From: Clostridiales bacterium
GTDB taxonomy: Bacteria; Bacillota; Clostridia; Christensenellales; CAG-138
Assembly (NCBI GenBank): GCA_024691085.1
Contig: JAILNX010000002.1
Location: 1 to 63,558, forward strand
DNA: 63,558 nt
Direction: 5' to 3'
In this document: one piece after another, positions 50,573 through 58,478 of the stretch
Numbering within the stretch: the stretch's first letter is position 1
Layout: each line of letters opens with the position of its first letter
Position numbers and translations under genes: made by a program
Notes under the pieces: generated by a model
The model's input: the letters and a program-made list of their open reading frames with translations, nothing else
Told to the model about the DNA's origin: nothing
The model's database searches: none

Positions 50573-51742
50573 TTGAGCCTTTACGACAAAAAAGACTTCA
50601 AAAGCATTGACTGGTTCACGATAATAGTTGTGTTCTTTCTCGTGGGCTTCGGTCTCGTCGCGCTCGCGAGCGTTCTCGCGACGCCTTTTGACGGCACCGA
50701 AAAAGGGCTTTCGGAGATCGTTGCGAAGCTCAATCTCGACTACGTGCAGAGGCAGGCGATCAACTTCCTGGTCGGTCTCGCGGCCATGATCGTGATGCTC
50801 CTCTTCGATTACGATATCTTCAAGCCGCTCATCACCTGGGCGTACGCCGCGGTCGTCGGGCTCCTCGCACTGCTCTTCGTTTTCGGCAAGGTAAGGGGCG
50901 GCGCGCAGGGCTGGTTCGTCTTCGACAGCATCCAGAGGAACATCCAGCCGGCGGAGCTCGCGAAGGTGGCGGTCATCGTTATGGTCGCGAAGGTCGCCTC
51001 GAAGGCGATGGACACGGACGGAAGGCTTCTTAAGTTCCGCGACATCATGCTCGCCGTCGGCCTCACGCTCCTGCCGTTCATGCTCATCGTGCTCCAGCCC
51101 GACTACGGCACCGCGTTCGTGCTCATCGTCATACTCGCGTTCATGCTCTTCGCCGCGAGGATCAAGTGGTTCTGGCTCGTCGGCGCGGCGGTCGTCGCGG
51201 GAACGGCGATTCCGCTCGCGTACTTCTTCGTGTTCACCGACTCCCAGAGGAACAGGATAATCTCGTTCCTGAATCCCGACTTCGACCCGCTCGGCGCGGG
51301 CATGCAGGTCGCGAGAAGCAAGATCACGATCGGCTCGGGACGCCTGCTCGGCAAGGGCTTCTTCTCGACCACCACGCTCGCCCAGCTCAAGTACGTTCCC
51401 GAGATAAGGACGGACTTCATCTACGCGGGCATCGTCGAGGGCGTCGGCTTTATCGGCGGCGTACTGCTTATCGTTCTCTTCTTCGCGCTCGCCATAAGGT
51501 GGATATTCATCGCCATGCGCGCGAGGGACAACTTCGGCTCGCTCCTCGCCGTCGGCGTGACCGCCATGCTGATCGCCCACGTGTTCGAGAACATCGGAAT
51601 GACGATCGGGCTGATGCCCATGACCGGCATACCGCTCCCGTTCATCTCCTACGGCGGCTCGAACATGCTGACCAACATGATCGGCGTAGGCATCGTGCTG
51701 AACGTCTATATGCGGCACCCGGTAAAACGAAAGCGAACGTAG
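50573..51742 (+). CDS. rodA: Rod shape-determining protein RodA (SEDS glycosyltransferase)
   Basis: The 389-residue protein has about ten membrane helices and the SEDS motifs NIQPAELAKVAVIVMVAK, LQPDYGTAFVLIVI (catalytic Asp region) and GIPLPFISYGGSNMLTNM. It polymerises lipid II into glycan together with a class B PBP. RodA rather than FtsW is inferred from length and pattern; no division genes lie nearby. The start is TTG behind AAAGGGAG. Confidence 0.93.
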   Translation: MSLYDKKDFKSIDWFTIIVVFFLVGFGLVALASVLATPFDGTEKGLSEIVAKLNLDYVQRQAINFLVGLAAMIVMLLFDYDIFKPLITWAYAAVVGLLALLFVFGKVRGGAQGWFVFDSIQRNIQPAELAKVAVIVMVAKVASKAMDTDGRLLKFRDIMLAVGLTLLPFMLIVLQPDYGTAFVLIVILAFMLFAARIKWFWLVGAAVVAGTAIPLAYFFVFTDSQRNRIISFLNPDFDPLGAGMQVARSKITIGSGRLLGKGFFSTTTLAQLKYVPEIRTDFIYAGIVEGVGFIGGVLLIVLFFALAIRWIFIAMRARDNFGSLLAVGVTAMLIAHVFENIGMTIGLMPMTGIPLPFISYGGSNMLTNMIGVGIVLNVYMRHPVKRKRT

Positions 51743-51758
51743 CACGTTCTCTTTCTAA

Positions 51759-51837
51759 ATGAATTGCGCCTGTCGGCGCGTGAATTGACCTTTGGTCATG
51801 AATTGCACTTAAAGTGCATGAATTGCCCTGCGGGGCA
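51759..51837 (+). repeat. TGAATTG-hairpin tandem repeat (4 units)
   Basis: Four units each start with TGAATTG (51760, 51781, 51799, 51819) and continue into an inverted repeat whose stem differs from unit to unit: GCGCC/GGCGC, TGACC/GGTCA, TGCACTT/AAGTGCA and TGCCC/GGGCA. The stems overlap the last bases of the heptamer. Unit length is about 18-21 bases. Confidence 0.88.
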
Positions 51838-51860
51838 TAAGACTCGATTCATTATAATAA

Positions 51861-51906
51861 AAGCTGAGACTTGCGATCGTCGATCGCTTATCTCAGCTTG
51901 TTTTGT
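51861..51906 (+). terminator. Intrinsic terminator of rodA
   Basis: AAGCTGAGA (51861-51869) pairs with TCTCAGCTT (51891-51899), with inner GCGATC/GATCGC, followed by GTTTTGTT. Confidence 0.88.
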
Positions 51907-51921
51907 TATGAAAGGAGCGTA

Positions 51922-52878
51922 TCAGTCCTCGTCGGGGAAGTCGGCGCAGTCCCACATGTTCAAGCCGTTTATGAGCAAGACGTTCGTTCCCGCGTCCCTT
52001 GTGATCTCGACGGAGCACATCCTGCCGTCCTCAAGCCTTATGACGACGCGCGCGGAGCCGCCCTCCGGTACGAATGCCGGTTCTGCGGTGACGGGTATGA
52101 ACTTCGTCCCCGCGGGGAGGGTAATGCTTTCGCCGTCGTCGCCGACCTCGTCGACGAGCTTCGCGGGCATTTCGAGCTTCAGCTCATACGGATGCTCCGG
52201 GCTTACCTCGAGATACTCGTAAATGCCTATCGTCGGAACGAAGCCCTCCGCCGTCACGGTCATCCGTGTGCGGAGGAAATGAGTCCCCATAAGGTACGTC
52301 CGGGTGATCGTATCGAAGCCGTTTACCGACGTAAAGCCTCCGATGAGCCCGGTATCGTCAAACCTGAGCCCCGCATCCGTTCTGAAGACGTCGATATCCG
52401 TGCCCGCGTCGTTCACGCGCATTGCCGCGGCCGAAGAGTCGCCGCTGTCCTTCTCGCAGGAAAATACGACCTCGAGCCTCTTGTCGTCGGGATCGCAGTC
52501 GAACACGCACGCGATCGCGGAATAGCCGTAGTCCTCATATGTCTTAGGCTCGTCGGGCTTTGCGCCGCGGGTGACGGTGACCGTGTATTTCTTATCCGCG
52601 GGTCCGTCCTCCTCCTTGTACAGCACGGAATCGGCTAAGCCGTCACCGTCGAGATCGTAATACGCCGTCACGCCGCTTACAAGCGCCTCGCAGAAATCCG
52701 CGCCGCTTGTCTTAAAATCGGGTATGGGCATGGGCGTCGGCGCCTCGGTCGCGGGGACTTCCGTCGCGGGCGCGTCGGTTACAGGAGCCGTCGTCGGATC
52801 CGGAGTCACAGGCGTTCTGCATGCGGCGAGGGAGAGAAGCATCGCCGCAAGGACGAGTATTGCCGTCAGCCTTTTCAT
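51922..52878 (-). CDS. Lipoprotein with VCBS/FG-GAP-like region, unknown function
   Basis: From the ATG at 52878 the product has 318 residues: lipobox LAAC near residue 16-19, a PVTPDPTTAP linker shared with the next gene, and a globular part. YYDLDGDGLADSVLYKEEDG is a calcium-binding DxDGDGxxD motif. A second beta-rich half follows from about residue 215 (ITLPAGTKFIPVTAEPAFVP). It would be exposed on the cell surface. No enzyme family recognised. Confidence 0.75.
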   Translation of the reverse strand: MKRLTAILVLAAMLLSLAACRTPVTPDPTTAPVTDAPATEVPATEAPTPMPIPDFKTSGADFCEALVSGVTAYYDLDGDGLADSVLYKEEDGPADKKYTVTVTRGAKPDEPKTYEDYGYSAIACVFDCDPDDKRLEVVFSCEKDSGDSSAAAMRVNDAGTDIDVFRTDAGLRFDDTGLIGGFTSVNGFDTITRTYLMGTHFLRTRMTVTAEGFVPTIGIYEYLEVSPEHPYELKLEMPAKLVDEVGDDGESITLPAGTKFIPVTAEPAFVPEGGSARVVIRLEDGRMCSVEITRDAGTNVLLINGLNMWDCADFPDED

Positions 52879-52896
52879 GGGTGTGGTCTCCTTCAT

Positions 52897-54054
52897 TTAC
52901 AGAGTTATCTTATAGATCAGGACTTCCGCCGTCGTCTCGCACATGTACCACACAGTCCCGTCAGCGTCCACCTTGAAGACCAGATAGTTGTCCCAGATCC
53001 TGTAGATGTAGTTTTCGGGAAAGTACACGTCGACGTATGATACAGGAGTGCCTTCGGGGGAAAGCTTGATAATCCTGCGCCATCTCGAAGTCTCGACAAA
53101 CCGTCCTTGCTCGTTTTTGTAGGCTAACCTTTCCTCACTGTCGATATAGTGGTTTCCGGCGTCGTCCGTGCCCATGTAGCGGTCGCAGCAGAACAGCGCG
53201 CCGTCGTCTCTGCCGATTATCTCGACGTCTCCCTTGCCGTAATAGTTGATCTCATAGTCGGAGAACGGGGGATCGGCGTGCGGCACGTTATCGGGCATCT
53301 CGATACGTTCCTTCTTAACCCAAGCGAGGTTTTCCGTATCGAGCTCGAACACGTCGTATGCGAAGGTCGCCTGCGTGAAGAGAAATTCCATTTCCGGATC
53401 GCCCTCGTTATAGTTTACCGCTCTGTAAGCTAAGCATTTGCCGTCCCGGACGATCATCATAAGCACTCCGTCGCGTATCGCCGGCGTTCCCGGTATGGGA
53501 TCGAGCTCGATACGCTTCCCGGTCGCAAGGTCGTACATGCAGTCCGAGAATATCAGCTTGCCGTCCATCACCGTAAACTCGCCGTTTTTAAGGTCATGAC
53601 CGCCGTTATCCGGGCTGATCCTTGTGATCCCGCCGGTCTCCGGATCGCACATCAACAGCCCGTTTCCGAAAGGAGAATACCTGTCGAAAACATAGACCTT
53701 GCCGTCGATTATGTTGAAGTGCTGGGGGATCTCCCAATCGCCGTCGTCATCTCCATGCCTCAGCGGACGAATGAACACCTGCTTGTCACCGTTTCCCCAC
53801 GGGAGCCTTAATACGAGCTCGGCGCAGGAGCCGAAATCGAGCTCCGTGCCCTTGGGCTTTTCGGTGGGCTCGGGAGTGGGAGCCTCCGTCGGCTCGGCAG
53901 CAGGCCCGGCAGTGGGAGCTTCGGTCGGAACGTCGGTCACAGCGGGAGCCTCCGTCGCGGGCGCCGTCGTCGGATCCGGCGTCACGGGCGCTTTGCACGC
54001 GGCAAGGGAGAGTATCGCGGCAAAGACCGCCGCAAGGGCAATCATTCTTTTCAT
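52897..54054 (-). CDS. Lipoprotein with Thr/Pro/Glu linker (13364 family)
   Basis: From the ATG at 54054, behind AGAGGTG, the product has 385 residues. Lipobox LAAC, linker PVTPDPTTAPATEAP and a long Glu/Pro/Ala/Thr stretch to about residue 70 precede a globular domain with repeated Trp and Gly, ending GTVWYMCETTAEVLIYKITL. The C-terminal domain belongs with the 13364 lipoprotein. The N-terminal linker is almost identical to that of the gene 18 bases downstream, suggesting a recent exchange. Confidence 0.75.
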   Translation of the reverse strand: MKRMIALAAVFAAILSLAACKAPVTPDPTTAPATEAPAVTDVPTEAPTAGPAAEPTEAPTPEPTEKPKGTELDFGSCAELVLRLPWGNGDKQVFIRPLRHGDDDGDWEIPQHFNIIDGKVYVFDRYSPFGNGLLMCDPETGGITRISPDNGGHDLKNGEFTVMDGKLIFSDCMYDLATGKRIELDPIPGTPAIRDGVLMMIVRDGKCLAYRAVNYNEGDPEMEFLFTQATFAYDVFELDTENLAWVKKERIEMPDNVPHADPPFSDYEINYYGKGDVEIIGRDDGALFCCDRYMGTDDAGNHYIDSEERLAYKNEQGRFVETSRWRRIIKLSPEGTPVSYVDVYFPENYIYRIWDNYLVFKVDADGTVWYMCETTAEVLIYKITL

Positions 54055-54198
54055 TCGTAACACCTCTTACTGTAATTTTTGCGCTTCTGTTTATATAACG
54101 CGCGGGAACGCGTCAGGTTCCCGGTTTTTACAAATTGATTATAAAGTTTCGGGAAACATACTGTCAATAAATATATCTTTGTTTTTCTTCAAAAACGG

Positions 54199-54226
54199 TT
54201 GAACGAAAAATCCTTTGTGGTATAAT
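54199..54226 (+). promoter_or_regulatory. SigA-type promoter of serC-serA
   Basis: TTGAAC (54199-54204), 16-base spacer, TATAAT (54221-54226), 50 bases before serC. No T-box or other known leader is visible. Confidence 0.78.
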
Positions 54227-54276
54227 GCAAATAGAAAAATATGTCTGCACAGCGGACAAGATAAAGGAGTTATCAT

Positions 54277-55374
54277 ATGGCTTACGATCGTATTTACAAC
54301 TTCTCCGCCGGCCCCTCCATTCTCCCCGAGAAGGTGCTCGAGGGCATTCGTGACAACCTCATGAATTACGAAGGCTCCGGCATGTGCGTCATGGAGATGA
54401 GCCACAGGTCCAAGGTCTTCCAGAAGATCATCGACGAGGCCGAGCAGGATCTCCGCGACCTCATGAACATCCCCGACAACTACAAGGTAATGTTCATCCA
54501 GGGCGGCGCGACCCTCCAGTTCGCCATGATCCCCATGAACCTCATGAAGAACGGCGTCGCCGACTACATCGTGACCGGCAACTGGTCCAAGAAGGCCTAT
54601 CAGGAGGCCAAGAAGTACGGCAAGATCAACCTCGTCGCCACTTCCGAGGACAGGAACTACAGCTATATCCCCGATTGCTCCGATCTTCCCATCAGCGATG
54701 ACGCCGATTACGTTTACATCTGCGAGAACGAGACGATCCACGGCACCACCTATCAGAAGCTCCCCAACACCAAGGGCAAGATCCTCGTTTCCGACCAGAG
54801 CTCCATGTTCCTTTCGAAGCCCTGCAACGTATCTGATTACGGCGTGATCTACGGCGGCGTTCAGAAGAACATCGGCCCGGCCGGCATGGTCATCGTCATC
54901 ATGCGTGAGGACCTGATCCGCGACAGCGCCGAGCTGCCCACCTGGGTACCCACCTATATGAGCTACGCCACCCACGCGAACAACGGCTCCATGTACAACA
55001 CCCCGAACTGCTGGTCGATCTACGTCTGCGGTCAGGTATTCAAGTACTTAAAGAACATCGGCGGTCTTGAGGTCATGGACAAGATGAATCAGCATAAGGC
55101 CAAGATCCTCTATGACTTCCTCGATTCATCCAAGCTCTTCAAGGGCACCGTTGAGCCCGAGTTCCGTTCCCTCATGAACGTACCGTTCGTCACTCCGTCG
55201 AAGGAGCAGGACGCCGACGTCGTCGCCGCCACCAAGGCCGCGGGCTTCGATAACCTTAAGGGCCACAAGTCCGTCGGCGGTCTCCGCGCCTCCATCTACA
55301 ACGCCATGCCCGAGGAGGGCGTCGTCGCTCTCGTCGAGTTCTTAAAGAAGTACGAAGCGGAGCACCTTAACTAA
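54277..55374 (+). CDS. serC: Phosphoserine aminotransferase
   Basis: The 365-residue PLP enzyme begins RIYNFSAGPSILPEKVLEGI and has YGGVQKNIGPAGMVIVI, whose Lys (near 197) binds PLP, and HKSVGGLRASIYNAMPEEGV near the end. It forms phosphoserine from 3-phosphohydroxypyruvate. AAAGGAG precedes the ATG. The enzyme for the previous step, serA, lies just downstream. Confidence 0.97.
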   Translation: MAYDRIYNFSAGPSILPEKVLEGIRDNLMNYEGSGMCVMEMSHRSKVFQKIIDEAEQDLRDLMNIPDNYKVMFIQGGATLQFAMIPMNLMKNGVADYIVTGNWSKKAYQEAKKYGKINLVATSEDRNYSYIPDCSDLPISDDADYVYICENETIHGTTYQKLPNTKGKILVSDQSSMFLSKPCNVSDYGVIYGGVQKNIGPAGMVIVIMREDLIRDSAELPTWVPTYMSYATHANNGSMYNTPNCWSIYVCGQVFKYLKNIGGLEVMDKMNQHKAKILYDFLDSSKLFKGTVEPEFRSLMNVPFVTPSKEQDADVVAATKAAGFDNLKGHKSVGGLRASIYNAMPEEGVVALVEFLKKYEAEHLN

Positions 55375-55404
55375 TTAGCAATCAGCAATTAGCAATTAGC
55401 AATT
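55375..55404 (+). repeat. Heptamer repeat, locus 7
   Basis: Four units, AGCAATC then AGCAATT three times, fill most of the 45-base gap between serC and serA. Confidence 0.9.
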
Positions 55405-55419
55405 AAAGGAGATAGAATT

Positions 55420-56337
55420 ATGCGTATTTTAGCATCCGACGGTATGGAAAAAGGCGCCATCGCCAAGCTGAGGGAGCAGGGCCACGAGGTAGTAGTTCCC
55501 GAGACCACTCCCACCCCCGATGAGCTTAATCAGCTCGTCAAGGAGTTCGACGTTCTCGTCGTTCGCTCCGCCACCAAGGTCCGCGTACCCGCCATCGACT
55601 CCGCTGCCGAGGCAGGCAGGCTCAAGCTCATCATCAGGGGCGGCGTCGGCATCGACAACATCGATCACGAGTATGCCAAGGAAAAGGGCATCGCCGTTAA
55701 GAACACTCCCGCCGCTTCCTCCGACGCGGTCGCGGAGCTCGCTCTCGCCCACATGCTCTCCTGCGCGCGCTTCATCTCGAACGCCGGTCATTCCATGCGT
55801 GAGAACAAGTGGGAGAAGAAAGCCTACGCCAAGGGCATCGAGCTCGGCGGCAAGACGCTGGGCGTCATCGGCTACGGCCGCATCGGCCAGAGCCTCGGCA
55901 GGAAGGCCCAGGCCCTCGGCATGAAGGTCCTCGCTTACGACGTGTACCACGTTGAGGGCATCGAGAACGAGAACATGAGGTATGCCGATATGGACGAAGT
56001 CCTCGCGAACTCCGATTTCATCAGCCTCCACGTTCCGTCCCTTCCCGGTCAGCCCCTCATCAACGCCGAGACCATCGCCAAGATGAAGGACGGCGTCAAC
56101 ATCATCAACACCAGCCGCGGCACCAACATCGACGAGGCCGCGCTCCTCGAGGCGCTCAACTCCGGCAAGGTCCGCTCCGCGGGTCTCGACGTATGGGCGG
56201 AGGAGCCCTCCAAGAACCCCGAGCTTTACAGCCATCCCATGGTGAGCTGCACCCCGCATATCGGCGCGTCCACCGTTGAGGCTCAGAAGCGTATCGGCGG
56301 CGAGATCGTCGACATCATCGGCAAGTTCTTCGCGTAA
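55420..56337 (+). CDS. serA: D-3-phosphoglycerate dehydrogenase, short form
   Basis: The 305-residue protein has the full catalytic and NAD-binding domains: GVGIDNIDHEYA, the GVIGYGRIGQSLG Rossmann loop, NTSRGTNIDEAAL and the catalytic His in TPHIGASTVEAQ. It lacks the C-terminal ACT domain of feedback-controlled SerA, so serine inhibition of the usual kind is unlikely. It makes 3-phosphohydroxypyruvate for SerC. Confidence 0.95.
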   Translation: MRILASDGMEKGAIAKLREQGHEVVVPETTPTPDELNQLVKEFDVLVVRSATKVRVPAIDSAAEAGRLKLIIRGGVGIDNIDHEYAKEKGIAVKNTPAASSDAVAELALAHMLSCARFISNAGHSMRENKWEKKAYAKGIELGGKTLGVIGYGRIGQSLGRKAQALGMKVLAYDVYHVEGIENENMRYADMDEVLANSDFISLHVPSLPGQPLINAETIAKMKDGVNIINTSRGTNIDEAALLEALNSGKVRSAGLDVWAEEPSKNPELYSHPMVSCTPHIGASTVEAQKRIGGEIVDIIGKFFA

Positions 56338-56360
56338 AAGAAACGATTTGATCCGAAGTG

Positions 56361-56389
56361 CAGAGCCTCCGATTTGATCGGGGGCTCTG
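56361..56389 (+). terminator. Hairpin between serA and proS
   Basis: CAGAGCCTCCGAT (56361-56373) pairs with ATCGGGGGCTCTG (56377-56389) around TTG, with one G-T pair. There is only a short pyrimidine stretch after it, so termination may be partial. Confidence 0.55.
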
Positions 56390-56416
56390 TCCGGATTATA
56401 CCCGAAAGGCATTCCT

Positions 56417-58156
56417 ATGAAAGTCAAAAATATTCTCGGCGAACGCTTCAAGGAGCGCGCCTTCGACATCGAGAGCCAGAACCTGATGACCCGCGGCGGC
56501 TATATGAAGCTCGTAGGCAACGGCATCTATTCGCTCTTCACTCCCGCAAAACGCATTCAGAACAAGATCGAAAGGATCCTCCGTGAGGAGATGGACAGGA
56601 TCGACGGGCAGGAGGTGCTCTTCCCGGTCGCAATGCCCGCGACGCTCTGGCAGTCGTCCGGACGCTTTGAGTCCATCGGCAAGGAGCTTCTGCGCTTCAA
56701 GGACAGGTCGGGCGCCGATATGGTGCTCGGAATGACCCACGAGGAGGCCGCGGTGCATATGGCTATGAACGTCGCCGGCACCTATCAGAAATACCCCTTC
56801 ATGATCTACCAGATCCAGACCAAGTTCCGCGACGAGCCCCGCGCCCGCGGCGGTCTTATCCGCGTGCGTGAGTTCACTATGAAGGACGGCTATTCCTTCC
56901 ACACCTCGCAGGCCGATCTCGAAAGCTATTACGAGCGCGCCTACCGCGCCTACGAGCGCATCTACGCGAGAGCAGGCGTTCCCGAGGTCATCGCCGTCAA
57001 GTCCGATTCAGGCATGATGGGCGGCAAGGTCAGCCACGAGTTCATGCTCCTCACCGACATCGGCGAGGACTCCATCGTCATCTGCCCCGAGTGCGGCTTC
57101 CGCGCCAATATGGAGGCCTGCGAGGCGATCACCGAAAACACCAAGGATCCTGTGAGCGAGCCCCTTACCGAGGTCTTCACCGGCGAAGCCAAGACCATCG
57201 AGGAGGTCGCGGACTTCCTTCACGTTACCGCCGAAAAGACCTGCAAGGCGATCGTCTATCAGAGGAATGCGGACGACAGCTATGTGCTCGTCTTCTGCCG
57301 CGGCGACCGCGAGCTGAACGAGACCAAGCTCACCAATTATCTTAAGGCGGAGATCCATCCCGCCGCCGACATCGAAAACGCGAACCTTTCAGCCGGCAAT
57401 ATCGGCCCCGTTGGTCTTAAGACCTCCGCGACCGTGCTCTTCGATAAGTCGCTCGTCGGAGCAAACAATCTCGTTTGCGGCGCGAACAAGGCGGAGTACC
57501 ATTTGAAGGGCTTTGATCCCGCCCGCGATCTTCCCGCGGATACCGCGTTCATCGACCTCACCAAGGCGGTCGAGGGCGGCGTATGTCCCGCCTGCGGAAA
57601 GCATACCCTTAAGATCAAGCGCGGCATCGAGGTCGGCAATATCTTCCAGCTCGGCAGGCGCTACACCGAGGCAATGGGTATGACCTATGACGACGAGAAC
57701 GGCGCGCGCGTAAACCCCATAATGGGCTGCTACGGCATCGGCGTCGGCCGTCTCATCGCTTCCGTCTGCGAGGCGCATCACGACGATTACGGTCCCCTCT
57801 GGCCGATCACCATCGCCCCCTGGCAGGTCGAGATCTGCGCGCTGAGGATCGACGATCCCGCCGTCCGCGAGGCCGCCGACAGGCTTTATAACGAGCTTTC
57901 GGACGCGGGCGTCGAAGTGCTTTACGACGACCGCAACGTCTCCGCAGGCGTCATGTTCTCCGACGCGGACCTTCTCGGCTCGCCCGTGCGCGTGATCGTA
58001 AGCCCCAAAACTCTCGCGAGAGGCTGCTTCGAGCTCTCCGCCCGCGACAAGTCCTTCAAGGAGGACGTCTCCGCGGAGAACGCCTGCGCCGCCGTCAAGG
58101 CGAAGATAAAGGAGCTTACCGACGCCGTCAACGCGAAGGTGCCGGAGAGCATTTAA
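56417..58156 (+). CDS. proS: Prolyl-tRNA synthetase, bacterial type
   Basis: The 579-residue class II enzyme has motif 1 and 2 regions (GIYSLFTPAKRIQNKIERIL; TKFRDEPRARGGLIRVREF) and motif 3 near GCYGIGVGRLIAS. The editing insertion (INS) domain lies at about 230-390 and contains the KAIVYQRNADDSYVLVFCRG stretch. It charges tRNA-Pro and removes mischarged alanine. A terminator follows. Confidence 0.97.
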   Translation: MKVKNILGERFKERAFDIESQNLMTRGGYMKLVGNGIYSLFTPAKRIQNKIERILREEMDRIDGQEVLFPVAMPATLWQSSGRFESIGKELLRFKDRSGADMVLGMTHEEAAVHMAMNVAGTYQKYPFMIYQIQTKFRDEPRARGGLIRVREFTMKDGYSFHTSQADLESYYERAYRAYERIYARAGVPEVIAVKSDSGMMGGKVSHEFMLLTDIGEDSIVICPECGFRANMEACEAITENTKDPVSEPLTEVFTGEAKTIEEVADFLHVTAEKTCKAIVYQRNADDSYVLVFCRGDRELNETKLTNYLKAEIHPAADIENANLSAGNIGPVGLKTSATVLFDKSLVGANNLVCGANKAEYHLKGFDPARDLPADTAFIDLTKAVEGGVCPACGKHTLKIKRGIEVGNIFQLGRRYTEAMGMTYDDENGARVNPIMGCYGIGVGRLIASVCEAHHDDYGPLWPITIAPWQVEICALRIDDPAVREAADRLYNELSDAGVEVLYDDRNVSAGVMFSDADLLGSPVRVIVSPKTLARGCFELSARDKSFKEDVSAENACAAVKAKIKELTDAVNAKVPESI

Positions 58157-58174
58157 GAATTAATAATTCATATA

Positions 58175-58200
58175 AAACTCCGCAAAAGCGGAGTTTTTTT
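58175..58200 (+). terminator. Intrinsic terminator of proS
   Basis: ACTCCGC and GCGGAGT pair around AAAA, followed by seven T residues. Confidence 0.93.
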
Positions 58201-58235
58201 GCACAGCACGATTATAATATATTGTATCAGACAGG

Positions 58236-58264
58236 TTGATTTTTCATGCCGCTTCCGTTATACT
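58236..58264 (+). promoter_or_regulatory. SigA-type promoter of the attenuated hydrolase operon
   Basis: TTGATT (58236-58241), 17-base spacer, TATACT (58259-58264). Transcription would start near 58271, leaving a leader of about 208 bases before the hydrolase gene. Confidence 0.78.
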
Positions 58265-58305
58265 GATAGACGCGTAAAAACTAAAGAAAGCGAGGTAAAA
58301 CATCA

Positions 58306-58371
58306 ATGCGCAATATTACAATCAAAATCGTAACCGAATACAGCGTGATGACCTCGGCTTTTTGGAACTGA
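58306..58371 (+). CDS. 21-residue leader peptide
   Basis: An ATG with the ribosome site GCGAGGTAA at the right distance opens a frame of 21 codons. The peptide starts MRNITIKIVTEYSVM and ends SAFWN before TGA. It lies between a promoter and an intrinsic terminator, the usual place for a regulatory leader peptide. Its ribosome site (CGAGGT) is complementary to ACCTCG near its own end (58351-58356), so translation and folding would compete. No homologue can be named from memory. Confidence 0.65.
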   Translation: MRNITIKIVTEYSVMTSAFWN

Positions 58372-58372
58372 T

Positions 58373-58430
58373 CCCTTAAGGGTATTTATCCGTTTATAAA
58401 CCGTGGCGTCACCGTCACGGTTTTTGTTTT
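58373..58430 (+). terminator. Attenuator: intrinsic terminator after the leader peptide
   Basis: AACCGTGGCG (58399-58408) pairs with CGTCACGGTT (58413-58422) around TCAC, followed by a T-rich tract to 58430. It lies 49 bases before the hydrolase start and after the leader peptide, so it would stop most transcripts. CGTGATG inside the leader frame (58344-58350) can pair with CGTCACG of the terminator (58413-58419), a possible antiterminator. A palindrome CCCTTAAGGG sits at 58373-58382. Confidence 0.78.
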
Positions 58431-58478
58431 AAAATGAGATTTATATGGCAAAATGTGAAAATGAAAAAGGAGAAAACC

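Noticed and set aside
51759-51837. CRISPR array
   Set aside because: Units are too short, and the variable part is self-complementary, unlike spacers.
54227-56416. T-box leaders before serC, serA or proS
   Set aside because: No AGGGTGG-type antiterminator block is present, and the leaders are too short.
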